Shown piece after piece: positions 52,389 through 61,605 of a stretch of 64,000 nt of DNA (positions are counted from its first letter, which is position 1; the number at the start of each line of letters is the position of its first letter). A program made the position numbers and the translations under genes. The stretch is from Pigmentiphaga sp. (lineage in GTDB: Bacteria > Pseudomonadota > Gammaproteobacteria > Burkholderiales > Burkholderiaceae_B): contig JALOAI010000007.1 of NCBI GenBank assembly GCA_023228945.1, positions 62,001-126,000 on the forward strand, given 5' to 3'. The notes beneath the pieces are model-generated. The model saw only the letters and a program-made list of their open reading frames with translations, was not told the DNA's origin and ran no database searches.

Positions 52389-52394
52389 GTGCAT

Positions 52395-52741
52395 TTTCCT
52401 GAAGGGAAACAACGGTATGCCAAATGTTGGCGCATACTGCGCCGCCGATCGGCGTCCTGGGTATAAATGTTGGGCGGCGGCGTGCGACTCACAAAAAAAC
52501 GCCGTTGCCGGCGGGATCATACCGTCAGGCGCGCAGCTTGTGTACGAGGCGGCTCTCGATCCCGGCGGCGCCACGCCGGACGACGGATTTTTTCCGTTTG
52601 GCGCGACATGATCCGGGTTGTCCCTCGGGTGGCGAGAATTCGAGTAGTGCCGACGGGGGTCGCTGGGCTATAATCAGCAGTTGCGATGCGCCTGGCAAAA
52701 GGCGCAGAACCAGCGTAAAACTAGGAAGCTAGGAAGGCGAG
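52395..52741. other. 347-bp divergent gap between mscL and petA
   Basis: This region separates two divergent genes and carries their promoters. A consensus -10 box for petA is given separately. There is a C/G-rich centre and no recognisable coding sequence or strong hairpin. Confidence 0.5.
52669..52674 (+). promoter_or_regulatory. Consensus -10 box upstream of petA
   Basis: A perfect TATAAT lies 67 bp ahead of the petA ATG. The -35 region is GC-rich and a clear TTGACA-like hexamer is not seen. As it is the best promoter element in this gap it is the likely start of the petABC transcript. Confidence 0.5.
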
Positions 52742-53422
52742 ATGAGTCAAGATGCTGTGTTCTTGAATGGTGACACGGGTTCCACAGGCCAGGATTCGAC
52801 CGAAGAAATCAATCCGCTGGGTCTTAAAAACAACGCGCCCATGAGCCCGGAACGTCGCTTCTGGGTGGGTACGGCCTGTGCCGCCGGAGGGGTCGTGGGG
52901 GTTGGAGCGGCGGTTCCGCTGGTCGCCTCGTTCGCGCCGTCCGGTCGTGCGCGCGCCGCCGGCGCCCCGGTCGAAGTCGATATCGGCTCCATTCCCGTGG
53001 GCGAAATGCGCACGGTCGAGTGGCGCGGCAAGCCGGTCTGGATTCTCCACCGGTCGCCCGAGATGCTCGAAACCCTCAAGGTCACCAACAACGAGGTCGC
53101 CGACCCCGACTCCGACCGGCCGGGCTTCACGCCCGCCTACGCCAAGAACGAATGGCGCTCCCGCAAGCCCGAGTATCTGGTGGCGGTCGGCATTTGTACG
53201 CATCTGGGATGCTCGCCCACGGCCAACCTGGCGCCCACCCCCGGTCCGGGCTTGCCCGCCAACTGGGAAGGCGGCTTCTTCTGCCCCTGTCATGGTTCTA
53301 CCTTCGACCTCGCCGGTCGGGTGTTCAAGAACAAGCCAGCTCCGGATAACCTCGAAGTCCCGCCGTATCAGTTCTTATCCGACACACGCCTCATCGTAGG
53401 CGTCGACGACGACCAAGCCTGA
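52742..53422 (+). CDS. petA: Cytochrome bc1 Rieske iron-sulfur protein
   Basis: The Rieske subunit carries electrons from ubiquinol to cytochrome c1 on the periplasmic side. The 226-residue product has a Tat-type signal anchor (SPERRFWVG followed by a Gly/Ala-rich hydrophobic helix, about 35-65) and the two cluster-binding loops CTHLGCSP and CPCHGST, each giving one Cys and one His plus the disulfide cysteines. The ATG at 52742 has AGGAAGG upstream, although a second ATG at 52841 stands directly before the RR motif. tatABC lies 2 kb upstream. Confidence 0.96.
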   Translation: MSQDAVFLNGDTGSTGQDSTEEINPLGLKNNAPMSPERRFWVGTACAAGGVVGVGAAVPLVASFAPSGRARAAGAPVEVDIGSIPVGEMRTVEWRGKPVWILHRSPEMLETLKVTNNEVADPDSDRPGFTPAYAKNEWRSRKPEYLVAVGICTHLGCSPTANLAPTPGPGLPANWEGGFFCPCHGSTFDLAGRVFKNKPAPDNLEVPPYQFLSDTRLIVGVDDDQA

Positions 53423-53492
53423 TGCGCAGGCCTGCCCAGGCAGGCCTATGCCGTCATTCGACTCAAACCGCCACGCAAAAGGAGCCGCTGTC

Positions 53493-54878
53493 ATGGCTGG
53501 CGAGAAAAATATCGAGACAACAGGCCTGCTCGGCTGGATCGATGCTCGTTTTCCGCTTACGTCCACCTGGAAGGCGCACGTATCGGAATATTACGCACCC
53601 AAGAATTTCAACTTCTGGTACATCTTCGGTTCGCTGGCGATGCTGGTGCTGGTCATCCAGATCGTCACCGGCATTTTCCTTGTGATGCACTACAAGCCCG
53701 ACGCCGCCAAGGCCTTCGAGTCGGTCGAGTACATCATGCGCGAGGTGCCCGGGGGCTGGCTGATCCGCTACATGCATTCCACGGGGGCGTCGATGTTCTT
53801 CATCGTCGTCTACCTGCACATGCTGCGCGGCCTGTTCTATGGTTCCTACCGCAAGCCGCGCGAGCTGGTCTGGATCTTCGGCGTTGCGATCTTCCTCTGT
53901 CTGATGGCTGAAGCCTTCTTCGGCTACCTGCTGCCCTGGGGCCAGATGTCGTACTGGGGCGCCCAGGTGATCGTCAACCTGTTCGCGGCGATACCGCTCA
54001 TCGGGCCCGATCTCGCGATCTGGATCCGCGGCGACTACGTCGTCTCCGACGCCACCCTCAACCGGTTCTTCGCGCTGCACGTCATCGCCATCCCGCTGGT
54101 CCTCATCGGCCTGGTGGTGGCCCACATTGTCGCGCTGCACGAGGTCGGCTCGAACAACCCCGACGGCATCGAGATCAAGGCCAAAAAGGATAAAAACGGC
54201 GTGCCGCTGGATGGCGTGCCGTTCCATCCCTATTACACGGTGCACGACATCTTCGGCGTGGCGATGTTCCTGATCGTCTTTGCCGCGATCGTGTTCTTCG
54301 CGCCCGAGATGGGCGGCTACTTCCTCGAATACAACAACTTCATCCCGGCCGATCCCCTCAAAACCCCCGCCCACATCGCTCCGGTCTGGTACTTCACGCC
54401 GTTCTACTCGATGCTGCGTGCCATCACCGACGACTACACCTGGGTGCTGGCCGGCCTGTCCGTGCTAGGCGCCATCGGCCTGCTGCTGCGCAGCAACCTG
54501 CGCGGCGTGTGGCGCATCGCGGTACCGGTCGTGCTGGTGGTGCTGGCCGTGCTGCTGCGCGTGCTCGACGCCAAGTTCTGGGGCGTGGTGGCCATGGGCG
54601 GCGCCGTGGTGCTGCTGTTCTTCCTGCCCTGGCTCGACCACTGCCCGGTGCGTTCCATCCGCTATCGTCCGGGCTGGCACAAGGTGCTGTACGGCATCTT
54701 CATCATCAATTTCCTGATCCTGGGCTACCTCGGTACCCAGCCGCCCAGCCCGGTGTTCAACATCATGGCCCAGGCCGGCACGCTCATCTATCTCGGTTTC
54801 TTCCTGCTGATGCCGTACTGGAGCTGCCGCGGCACGTTCAAGCCGGTACCCGAACGGGTCACGTACAAACCCCACTGA
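53493..54878 (+). CDS. petB: Cytochrome b of the bc1 complex
   Basis: A 461-residue cytochrome b with eight or more membrane helices. Haem-ligand histidines are in HSTGASMFFIVVYLHMLRG and in HVIAIPLVLIGLVVAHIVALHE; the quinol-oxidation loop has PVWYFTPFYSMLRAI. GYLLPWGQMSYWGAQV is strongly conserved. The ATG at 53493 is preceded by AGGAG at the right distance. It is a full-length, undivided cytochrome b with both halves in one chain. Confidence 0.97.
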   Translation: MAGEKNIETTGLLGWIDARFPLTSTWKAHVSEYYAPKNFNFWYIFGSLAMLVLVIQIVTGIFLVMHYKPDAAKAFESVEYIMREVPGGWLIRYMHSTGASMFFIVVYLHMLRGLFYGSYRKPRELVWIFGVAIFLCLMAEAFFGYLLPWGQMSYWGAQVIVNLFAAIPLIGPDLAIWIRGDYVVSDATLNRFFALHVIAIPLVLIGLVVAHIVALHEVGSNNPDGIEIKAKKDKNGVPLDGVPFHPYYTVHDIFGVAMFLIVFAAIVFFAPEMGGYFLEYNNFIPADPLKTPAHIAPVWYFTPFYSMLRAITDDYTWVLAGLSVLGAIGLLLRSNLRGVWRIAVPVVLVVLAVLLRVLDAKFWGVVAMGGAVVLLFFLPWLDHCPVRSIRYRPGWHKVLYGIFIINFLILGYLGTQPPSPVFNIMAQAGTLIYLGFFLLMPYWSCRGTFKPVPERVTYKPH

Positions 54879-54902
54879 GCCAACGGATAAACGGATATCA
54901 AG

Positions 54903-55766
54903 ATGAAGAAGCTGCTTGGTGCAATTGCGTTGATGGTTGGGGCGGTCGTGGCCCCGGCCACCGTCGCGGCCGCGGAAGCCGGCATCCCCCTCGAGCGCGC
55001 CCCCAAATCGGTCAGCGATCTCGCGGCCCTGCAGGCCGGTGCCCGCGTGTTCGTCAACCAGTGCCTCAACTGTCACTCGGCCAGTGCCGTGCGCTATAGC
55101 GATCTGCGGCAGATCGGCCTCACCGACGAACAAATCCAGAACAACCTGGTGTTCAGCGGCGAAACCGTCAACGACCTGATGAAGATCGCCATGCACCCCG
55201 CCGACGCCGCGCGCTGGCTGGGCGTGGCGCCGCCCGATCTTTCCCTCATGGCGCGGGCCAAGTCGGTCAACGCCGGGCCATCGGGCTCCGACTACATCTA
55301 TACCTTCCTGCGCTCGTTCTACCGCGATGCCGGCAAGCTCACCGGTTGGGACAACCTCGTGTTTCCCAGCGTGGGCATGCCGCACGTGATGTGGGAACTG
55401 CAAGGGCCGCGCGAGCTGACCAAGACCGAAGTCCACCCGGTGGAAACCGCAGCGGGAGAGGCCACCGGCGACTGGGAGCGCGTCGTCACCAAGTACGATG
55501 CCGATGGCTATTCCGTCGTCACCCGCGAAACCGTGGCCCGCCCGGTCCAGGGCGCCTACGCCAACTACGATTTCACACCGCTCGATGTCCGCAAGTCGCA
55601 GGCATACGATAACCAGGTGGCCAACCTCACCGCCTTCCTCACCTGGATGTCCGAGCCCAACCAGGCCGAACGCAGGCGCCTCGGCGTCTGGGTACTGTTG
55701 TACCTTGGCCTGTTCCTGGTCATTGCCTGGCGCCTCAATGCGGTCTACTGGAAAGACGTCAAGTAA
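54903..55766 (+). CDS. petC: Cytochrome c1 of the bc1 complex
   Basis: A 287-residue cytochrome c1: signal peptide (MKKLLGAIALMVGAVVAPATVAAA), one haem c site CLNCHSA at about residue 58, the DLMKIAMHPADAARWLG region, a methionine axial ligand further on, probably in VGMPHVMWELQG, and a C-terminal anchor helix (LLYLGLFLVIAWRLNAVYW). It completes petABC; a strong hairpin follows its stop. Confidence 0.96.
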   Translation: MKKLLGAIALMVGAVVAPATVAAAEAGIPLERAPKSVSDLAALQAGARVFVNQCLNCHSASAVRYSDLRQIGLTDEQIQNNLVFSGETVNDLMKIAMHPADAARWLGVAPPDLSLMARAKSVNAGPSGSDYIYTFLRSFYRDAGKLTGWDNLVFPSVGMPHVMWELQGPRELTKTEVHPVETAAGEATGDWERVVTKYDADGYSVVTRETVARPVQGAYANYDFTPLDVRKSQAYDNQVANLTAFLTWMSEPNQAERRRLGVWVLLYLGLFLVIAWRLNAVYWKDVK

Positions 55767-55797
55767 GATACGTTTTTCGATCGGTGTCGTGCCAGGC

Positions 55798-55824
55798 CCG
55801 GGGCTGCGAGTTGCGCAGCCCCGG
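55798..55824 (+). terminator. Hairpin after petC
   Basis: An 11-bp perfect stem (CCGGGGCTGCG pairing with CGCAGCCCCGG) with an AGTTG loop, 31 bp past the petC stop. The next bases are mixed, with a run of six T only at about 55841-55847. It is likely the end of the petABC transcript, perhaps Rho-assisted. Confidence 0.65.
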
Positions 55825-55862
55825 TCGTTCATTTCCGTTCGTTTTTTGCTGGAATCTCCGCC

Positions 55863-56474
55863 ATGATGGTGCTCTACTCCGGAACCACTTGTCCTTTTTC
55901 GCAGCGCTGCAGGTTCGTGCTGTTCGAGAAAGGCATGGATTTCGAGATCCGTGATGTCGATCTCTACAATAAGCCCGAGGACATCTCGGTGATGAATCCC
56001 TACGGCCAGGTACCCATCCTGACCGAGCGCGATCTCGTCCTCTACGAGTCGAATATCATCAACGAGTACATCGACGAGCGCTTTCCGCATCCGCAGCTGA
56101 TGCCGGCCGATCCCGTCATGCGGGGCCGTACCCGCTTGTTCCTCTACAACTTCGAGAAAGAGCTGTTCAGCCACGTCGGCACGCTCGAATCGCGCGGTGT
56201 GCAGCCCGACGAAAAAACGCTCGAAACCGCGCGCAACAGCATCCGCGACCGCCTGGCCCAGATCGCTCCGATGTTCGTCAAGAACAAATATCTGCTGGGC
56301 GAAGAGTTCTCCATGCTCGACGTCGCGCTGGCCCCCTTGTTGTGGCGCCTCGATCATTACGGCATCGAGCTGCCGCGCAGCGCCGCCCCCCTCCAAAAGT
56401 ACGCCGAGCGCATTTTCGCCCGTCCCGCCTACATCGAAGCGCTCACGCCCTCCGAAAAGGTCATGCGCAAGTGA
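55863..56474 (+). CDS. sspA: Stringent starvation protein A
   Basis: SspA is a GST-fold protein that binds RNA polymerase and helps under stress and starvation. The 203-residue product has an N-terminal thioredoxin-like domain (MMVLYSGTTCPFSQRCRFVLFEKG), PYGQVPILTERDLVLYES with the cis-proline, and an all-helical C-terminal part. The IDERFPHPQLMPADPV segment is typical. Its last base overlaps the sspB start. Confidence 0.94.
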   Translation: MMVLYSGTTCPFSQRCRFVLFEKGMDFEIRDVDLYNKPEDISVMNPYGQVPILTERDLVLYESNIINEYIDERFPHPQLMPADPVMRGRTRLFLYNFEKELFSHVGTLESRGVQPDEKTLETARNSIRDRLAQIAPMFVKNKYLLGEEFSMLDVALAPLLWRLDHYGIELPRSAAPLQKYAERIFARPAYIEALTPSEKVMRK

Positions 56475-56959
56475 ACGAAATCCCCACCAAGCCATACCTC
56501 TTGCGAGCACTCTACGAGTGGTGCACGGATAGCGGCTACACACCGCACCTGGCGGTGGTGGTCGACGCTCATACCCGCGTGCCGCCCGAACATGTGCGCG
56601 ACGGCCAGATCGTCCTCAACATCGGCGCGCTTGCCACGCACAAGCTCGTCATCGGCAACGAGTTCATCGAATTCCAGGCCCGCTTTGGCGGCGTCGCCCA
56701 GCAAATCTCGGTGCCGGTGGGTGCCGTACAGGCCATTTACGCCCGCGAAACCGGGCAGGGTATGTCTTTCGAGATCAACCCCGAAGACGCTCCCGCCCCG
56801 AACGAGGCCGATGCCGAAGCTTCCGGCGGCGCTCCCAGTCCAGCGCTGGCCGCTGTGCCCGACACCGACTCCGGCGATCCCCCCGATGATCCCTCCGGCG
56901 GACCGGACGGCGGTCCCGCCTCGCCGGCGCGCCGGCCGTTTCTCAAGGTCGTCAAGTAA
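56471..56959 (+). CDS. sspB: ClpXP adaptor SspB
   Basis: SspB brings ssrA-tagged proteins to ClpXP. The 162-residue product has the conserved substrate-binding domain (KPYLLRALYEWCTDSGYTPHL, DGQIVLNIGALAT, FGGVAQQISVPVGAVQAIYARE). A Pro/Asp/Gly-rich linker of about 50 residues leads to a short C-terminal ClpX-binding motif (RPFLKVVK). The start is a GTG at 56471 overlapping the sspA stop. Confidence 0.94.
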   Translation: MNEIPTKPYLLRALYEWCTDSGYTPHLAVVVDAHTRVPPEHVRDGQIVLNIGALATHKLVIGNEFIEFQARFGGVAQQISVPVGAVQAIYARETGQGMSFEINPEDAPAPNEADAEASGGAPSPALAAVPDTDSGDPPDDPSGGPDGGPASPARRPFLKVVK

Positions 56960-57016
56960 ATGTAGTAAAGTTGAAAGTTTCGCGGCCACGCGCCGCGGAA
57001 CCCCGCTGTATATCGC

Positions 57017-57092
57017 GCCGGTGTAGCTCAGTTGGTAGAGCAGCTCACTTGTAATGAGAAGGTCGAGGGTTCGATTCCTTTCACCGGCACCA
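57017..57092 (+). tRNA. tRNA-Thr (anticodon TGT)
   Basis: A complete 76-nt cloverleaf with encoded CCA. Acceptor arms GCCGGTG (57017-57023) and CACCGGC (57082-57088) pair perfectly; the D arm is GCTCAGTTGGTAGAGC; the anticodon loop CTTGTAA reads TGT (Thr, codon ACA). The T arm carries TTCGATT. The first base pair of the anticodon stem is G-A, a mismatch, and the T stem uses two wobble pairs. A T-rich terminator follows directly. Confidence 0.95.
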
Positions 57093-57098
57093 GCATTC

Positions 57099-57135
57099 AT
57101 GCGGCTTTGCGGCCATTTCGCGAAGCCGCATTTTT
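57099..57135 (+). terminator. Terminator after tRNA-Thr
   Basis: ATGCGGCTT (57099-57107) pairs perfectly with AAGCCGCAT (57123-57131) around a 15-base loop, followed by TTTTTA. It is only 7 bp past the tRNA end and ends its transcript. Confidence 0.8.
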
Positions 57136-57235
57136 ATTGCCGGTGTTTTCCCGGTGTTTTGCGGCGCCTACTCCATAAAGGGGGTATTCGCTAGACACGG
57201 TTGATCACACCGTTTCCGAGCCGGCGTCGGCGCCG

Positions 57236-58825
57236 TTATCCGGATAACTCACGCTGATCCGGCGCCGGCGGCTCCGGATGAACCCGTTTTTCTTCTTCCA
57301 TCCGCGATACCGCGATCATGAGCCGCCGGTAACGGCGCAGATCGCTCTGGCGGATGGGGATGGGTTCCGCATGCAATAACTTGACCAACGCCACGCCGAT
57401 GAGTACCAGCAGGACAGTGAAGGGCAGGGCGGACACCAACGACGCTGTTTGCAGCGACGCCAGGCCGCCAGACGCCAGCAGCACCGCCGCGATGGCCGAC
57501 ATGAGCACGCCCCAGACGACCTTGGCGAAGGTGGGTGGCAGCAGGCTGCCGCGGGTCGTCATGCTGGCGAGGATATAGGTGGCGGAGTCGGCCGAGGTTA
57601 CCAGGAAGATGAAAATCAACAGAATCGACACCACGGACAGGAGCTCGGCGAACGGCAGGTGCCGATACAAGGCAAAAAGCGCCAGCGCGACGTCCTGGTC
57701 GACGATCTCGGCGATGTCTCCACCAAGCATGAGATCCTGGTGCAAGGAAGCTCCGCCGAAGACGACGATCCAGACACAGGCAATCATGGGCGGGATGATC
57801 AGCACGCCGATGATGAACTCGCGTATCGTGCGGCCGCGCGAGACACGCGCGACGAAGGCGCCGATGAAGGGCGACCACGCGATGGCCCAGGCCCAGTAGA
57901 AGATCGTCCAGTCTTGTACCCAGGTGCCGCCTTGATAGGGGGTCATGCGCAGGCTGTACTGCACGAAGTTGCTGAGGTAATCGCCCAGCGCGAGCGTGAA
58001 CGAGTCCAGAATGAATACTGTCGGACCGGCGCAGAACACAAACACCAACAGGATCAGGCACAACGCCAGGTTCAGATTGCTGAGCCAGCGCATGCCTTTG
58101 TCCAGGCCGGAAATCGACGAAATGATATAGGCGACGAACATGGCGGCGATGAGCGCCATTTGGATCGGAAACGATGCCTGCACGCCGAACAGCGCGTCCA
58201 GGCCGCCATTTATCTGCAGGATGCCAAGTCCGATCGAAGTCGCGACGCCCATGGTGGTGGCGATGACGGCCAAGGAATCGACGGCGACCTTGGTCGGGGT
58301 GCGTCGGCCCAGCACAGGCTCGAGCGCCGTGGACACCAGGCCGTCGCGTTCTTTGCGAAACTGCAGGATGCCGATACCCAGACCGGCGATGGTGAATACC
58401 GACCACTGACTGATCCCCCAATGAAAAAAAGCGTAGCCCATGGCCTGCCGCGCGGCTTCGGCCGATTGGGCTTCGGTGGTGTCGAAGGGAGGCATCAAGA
58501 AGTGGCTCATGGGCTCGGCTACGCTCCAGAACACCAGGCCCGCGCCGAAACCGGTGGAGAACAGCATGGCAATCCAACTGAAAAAGCTGAACTCAGGACG
58601 GGAGTCGTCGCGGCCCAGGCGGATCGTGCCCCACCGGCTGAGGGCCAGGCCGATCAGGAATGTGATCATCCCGAAGACCGCCAGCAGGTAAAACCAGCCG
58701 AAATTGAGGGTGGTGGATAAAAGCAGGGTCTGCGCGACGGCGCCAAAGGCGTCGGGCCAGAGCGCCCCGATGACCGCCAGCGATAGCACGATCGCGGCGG
58801 AGACATACATGACGGGATTCTTCAT
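57236..58825 (-). CDS. BCCT-family betaine/carnitine/choline transporter
   Basis: A 529-residue transporter with 12 predicted helices. Key substrate-site aromatics are in the motif WTIFYWAWAIAWSPFIGAFVARVSRGRTIREFI, the BCCT signature. FSTGFGAGLVFWSVAEPMSHFL (helix 2-3) and FLVTSADSATYILASMTTRG complete the match. Family members import glycine betaine, choline or carnitine, driven by Na+ or H+. The substrate is not certain. The C-terminal ~50 residues are charged, possibly an osmosensing tail. It faces the tRNA gene. Confidence 0.93.
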   Translation of the reverse strand: MKNPVMYVSAAIVLSLAVIGALWPDAFGAVAQTLLLSTTLNFGWFYLLAVFGMITFLIGLALSRWGTIRLGRDDSRPEFSFFSWIAMLFSTGFGAGLVFWSVAEPMSHFLMPPFDTTEAQSAEAARQAMGYAFFHWGISQWSVFTIAGLGIGILQFRKERDGLVSTALEPVLGRRTPTKVAVDSLAVIATTMGVATSIGLGILQINGGLDALFGVQASFPIQMALIAAMFVAYIISSISGLDKGMRWLSNLNLALCLILLVFVFCAGPTVFILDSFTLALGDYLSNFVQYSLRMTPYQGGTWVQDWTIFYWAWAIAWSPFIGAFVARVSRGRTIREFIIGVLIIPPMIACVWIVVFGGASLHQDLMLGGDIAEIVDQDVALALFALYRHLPFAELLSVVSILLIFIFLVTSADSATYILASMTTRGSLLPPTFAKVVWGVLMSAIAAVLLASGGLASLQTASLVSALPFTVLLVLIGVALVKLLHAEPIPIRQSDLRRYRRLMIAVSRMEEEKRVHPEPPAPDQRELSG

Positions 58826-58919
58826 ACCTTGTGCCGAAGAGGGGTGCGCCTCAGGCTACAGGGTGGTCGGGCGATCCGCAAGCTGCATGCGGGCGAGGCG
58901 TATTACCCTCGCGTATGTT

Positions 58920-59810
58920 TCAGAGGATGGCTGGCACCGCCAGCACATCGCACTTTGCGCCGGCGAGGGTCTGCCGGGAGACGCTGCCGAGCAAATGCCT
59001 GGCGAGCGTGCTTGTGCCTCGGGTGCCGAGCGCGATAAGGTCTACCGTTTTTCGCCGCGAGGCATTGATCAGCGCCGTGGACGGATTTCCATGCACGACG
59101 CGCGCCCGCGTGGCCTTTGGCAGCATTCCGTCTTCACCAAATAATTTAATCATCTGCTGATGCGCGGCCCTGGCCTTGGCACGACGATAGCTGTCGATCT
59201 CCGCTCGGGAAGTATTGGCTTTAAGCATGGCCTGTTCGAAGACCAGCGGAATTTCAAACGCGTGGATGAGATCACGCGACGCCGTTGGTGACAATCGGGA
59301 CGCCCATTGCGCCGCCGCTTGCGCATATTCCGAAAAATCGACGCCAACCGCGATATGGCGATAGGGCGCGTTAGCGTCGCGGCGCACGACCAGCACAGGA
59401 CAGGCCGCGCTCCGGACGACGCGATCGGCGGTAGAACCGAAAACCTTCTCTTTTAAGCTCTTGCGGACGCCGGGACCAATGATAATGAGGTCCACCCGAT
59501 GTGACAGCGCCAAGGCTTCAATGGCGTCGTGCGGCTTCCCTGTCGTCAGGTGAAGAACGGCACGCTCTTCGGCTCCTGCCAACCGCGACTGAAGCTGGTG
59601 CCTCTTCTGCTCTTGGATGATGCCGCTCAGTGCAACCGTATCGATCGAGGGCGGGAGGCTCGCGTCTTGAAGGGGCAGGTTCTCGATGACATGCACGCCG
59701 ATGAGTTGCGCTTTATGTTGGCTGGCTAACTGGATGGCCCGATTCGCGACATATTGGCTGTCGTCGTCTTCGAGATCCAGAGCGATCAAGATGGTCTTGA
59801 TGTTAGGCAT
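58920..59810 (-). CDS. Tandem universal stress protein (UspA family)
   Basis: A 296-residue protein with two Usp domains: about 1-145 and about 150-296. Each ends in the ATP-binding pattern: GPGVRKSLKEKVFGSTADRVV in the first domain and LGTRGTSTLARHLLGSVSRQTL in the second. Tandem UspA (UspE-like) proteins help survive stress such as nutrient or oxygen limitation. It lies between the BCCT transporter and mgtE on the same strand, with about 95 bp on each side. Confidence 0.9.
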   Translation of the reverse strand: MPNIKTILIALDLEDDDSQYVANRAIQLASQHKAQLIGVHVIENLPLQDASLPPSIDTVALSGIIQEQKRHQLQSRLAGAEERAVLHLTTGKPHDAIEALALSHRVDLIIIGPGVRKSLKEKVFGSTADRVVRSAACPVLVVRRDANAPYRHIAVGVDFSEYAQAAAQWASRLSPTASRDLIHAFEIPLVFEQAMLKANTSRAEIDSYRRAKARAAHQQMIKLFGEDGMLPKATRARVVHGNPSTALINASRRKTVDLIALGTRGTSTLARHLLGSVSRQTLAGAKCDVLAVPAIL

Positions 59811-59907
59811 GAGGTCTGGTCAGCGGGATGGGGCTTGTCGAGCGAAGGCCGCCAAGTCGGTGCGCTCCATCAGGCGTGGATGATACTCGAGGGAGCGGCG
59901 CGAGCCA

Positions 59908-61269
59908 TTACGGCATGCTCAGGATCGACTTGGCGATACTGAAGTAGATCAACACGCCGGTCGCGTCCGCGATCGAGGTAACGAGCGGCGTGCTGGCGGT
60001 TGCCGGGTCCATCTTGAATCGGCTCAGGACAAAGGGCAGCAGCATCCCGATCAGGCTGCCCACAATGACGATCAGGACCATCGACAGGGCAATGACCCAG
60101 GCGATTTCCGGGCCGCCCCGAACGGCGCCAATGACGGCGATCGCGACGGCCATGCTCAGACCCAGCAGAACGGCTACGACCAATTCACGGCCAAGCACTC
60201 GCCCCCAATCCGAAACGCTGATCTCACCCGTGGCCAAAGCTCGCACCATCAGAGTGGCGGATTGTGCCCCCGCATTACCGCCGGACGCGATCAGGATCGG
60301 CAGGAAAAACATCAAAGCCAGGTGCGCCGCGATCGTGTCTTCGAAGTGCGCGATGCCCGCGCCCGAGAAGATATTTCCGAACACCAGCAGCATGAGCCAA
60401 ACCACTCTGGCCCGGTAGAGCATGGCGATCGTGGCGGTGCCGACGCCGGAGTCCAGCTTCGTCACCGTACCGACGCGGTGAAAATCCTCGGTGGCTTCGG
60501 CCTCCATCACGTCCAGGGCGTCGTCGTGGGTGATGATGCCGACGAGGCGATCCTCGGCATCCACCACGGGTAAAGCGATCACATCATAGTGGGCGATTCG
60601 GCGTGCCGCCTCTTCGACATCATCATTGACTCTGATCGCATGGGTGTTCGTCTCCATGATGTCGGCGACCTTGGCCTGGGCCGGTGCCGTAATGAGATCC
60701 TGCAGATGCACCGAGCCGAGCAAGGTTCTGTCCGTATCAATGACATAGGCGCGATAGATGGTCTCTTTGTCCGGAGCTTCGCGGCGCAGAACCGTCAAGG
60801 CTCTCGTCGCGCTCAAGTCTGGGGACAACGCGGCATAACCTGAGGTCATGATCGCGCCGGCGGTGCCCTCGTCGTAAGCGGCGAGGCGGCGGATATCTTC
60901 TCGTTCCGCTTGCGCGAGAGCCGGCATCAGGGCATCCCGCTGATGATCCGAGAGCTTTTTATAGAGATCGGCTCTATCGTCGGCCTTCATTCCCATGACG
61001 ATCGCAGCCAGATCACCGCGCGGCGTCACCGTCGCCAACAGGGTCTGCGAGTCGGGATCGAGATAGCTGAACACATCGGCCTGCCGGGACTTTCGGGTCT
61101 GCCGCAAGGTTGCCCATGCGGCGGCCGGTTCAAGTTTCTGCAGGGCCTTGGCGAGATCGGCCGGGTGTTCCGCCGCCAGCGTCGCGCTTATTTCCTCGGG
61201 GGTGCCATTCAGGAAAATCTCCCGAATATCGTGAGTATTGGTCTGCATCTGCGACGTGGCCAAGCCCAT
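59908..61269 (-). CDS. mgtE: MgtE-family magnesium transporter
   Basis: A 453-residue Mg2+ channel. An N-terminal helical domain (about 15-135) is followed by a pair of CBS domains (about 137-260), a plug helix and five membrane helices. The pore signature LPILIASGGNAGAQSATLMVRALATGE is characteristic, as is ASTPLVTSIADATGVLIYF near the end. The cytosolic domains close the channel at high Mg2+. ATG at 61269 is used; another in-frame ATG is seven codons later. Confidence 0.93.
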   Translation of the reverse strand: MGLATSQMQTNTHDIREIFLNGTPEEISATLAAEHPADLAKALQKLEPAAAWATLRQTRKSRQADVFSYLDPDSQTLLATVTPRGDLAAIVMGMKADDRADLYKKLSDHQRDALMPALAQAEREDIRRLAAYDEGTAGAIMTSGYAALSPDLSATRALTVLRREAPDKETIYRAYVIDTDRTLLGSVHLQDLITAPAQAKVADIMETNTHAIRVNDDVEEAARRIAHYDVIALPVVDAEDRLVGIITHDDALDVMEAEATEDFHRVGTVTKLDSGVGTATIAMLYRARVVWLMLLVFGNIFSGAGIAHFEDTIAAHLALMFFLPILIASGGNAGAQSATLMVRALATGEISVSDWGRVLGRELVVAVLLGLSMAVAIAVIGAVRGGPEIAWVIALSMVLIVIVGSLIGMLLPFVLSRFKMDPATASTPLVTSIADATGVLIYFSIAKSILSMP

Positions 61270-61605
61270 CTTTCAAGTGGGGCGCCTATTGTCTGGTGGC
61301 CGCATCCCTAAAGGGGGGCTGGACCAGCCTGAACGTTAAGCCTCTTCGAGAGCGGTGGAAGTCGGGCTACGGGCGGGTAGTGTATCAGCAGTGCGGACTC
61401 GGACGCCCATGGGAAAGTGACGAAACCCGGATTAGGAAAGCGCCCGGCAGAGCGAAGGCTCGTCTGCCGGTCACGTCGCCAAGGCTTCATTCGCGATACA
61501 GTTGAGGGCTGGTTTCCCGACCCACGGCGTGTTTCGTGGGCTCATCCGCCGTATTGCCGAGGGCCCGCTGCCTCGCTATTCCGACGCCTTCCACCCCTTC
61601 CGCCC
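61270..61605. other. 336-bp gap between mgtE and the hybrid kinase
   Basis: A divergent region that must hold both promoters. Nothing coding is recognised. A stretch at about 61300-61400 is GC-rich with no strong hairpin; I saw no clear sigma-70 elements or operators. Confidence 0.4.

Noticed and set aside
61339..61385. A third, divergent copy of the hisF/permease repeat
   Set aside because: Only a loose GC-rich pattern is shared; the CCTCCC/GGGGAGG and GTCGC/GCGAC hairpins are missing.
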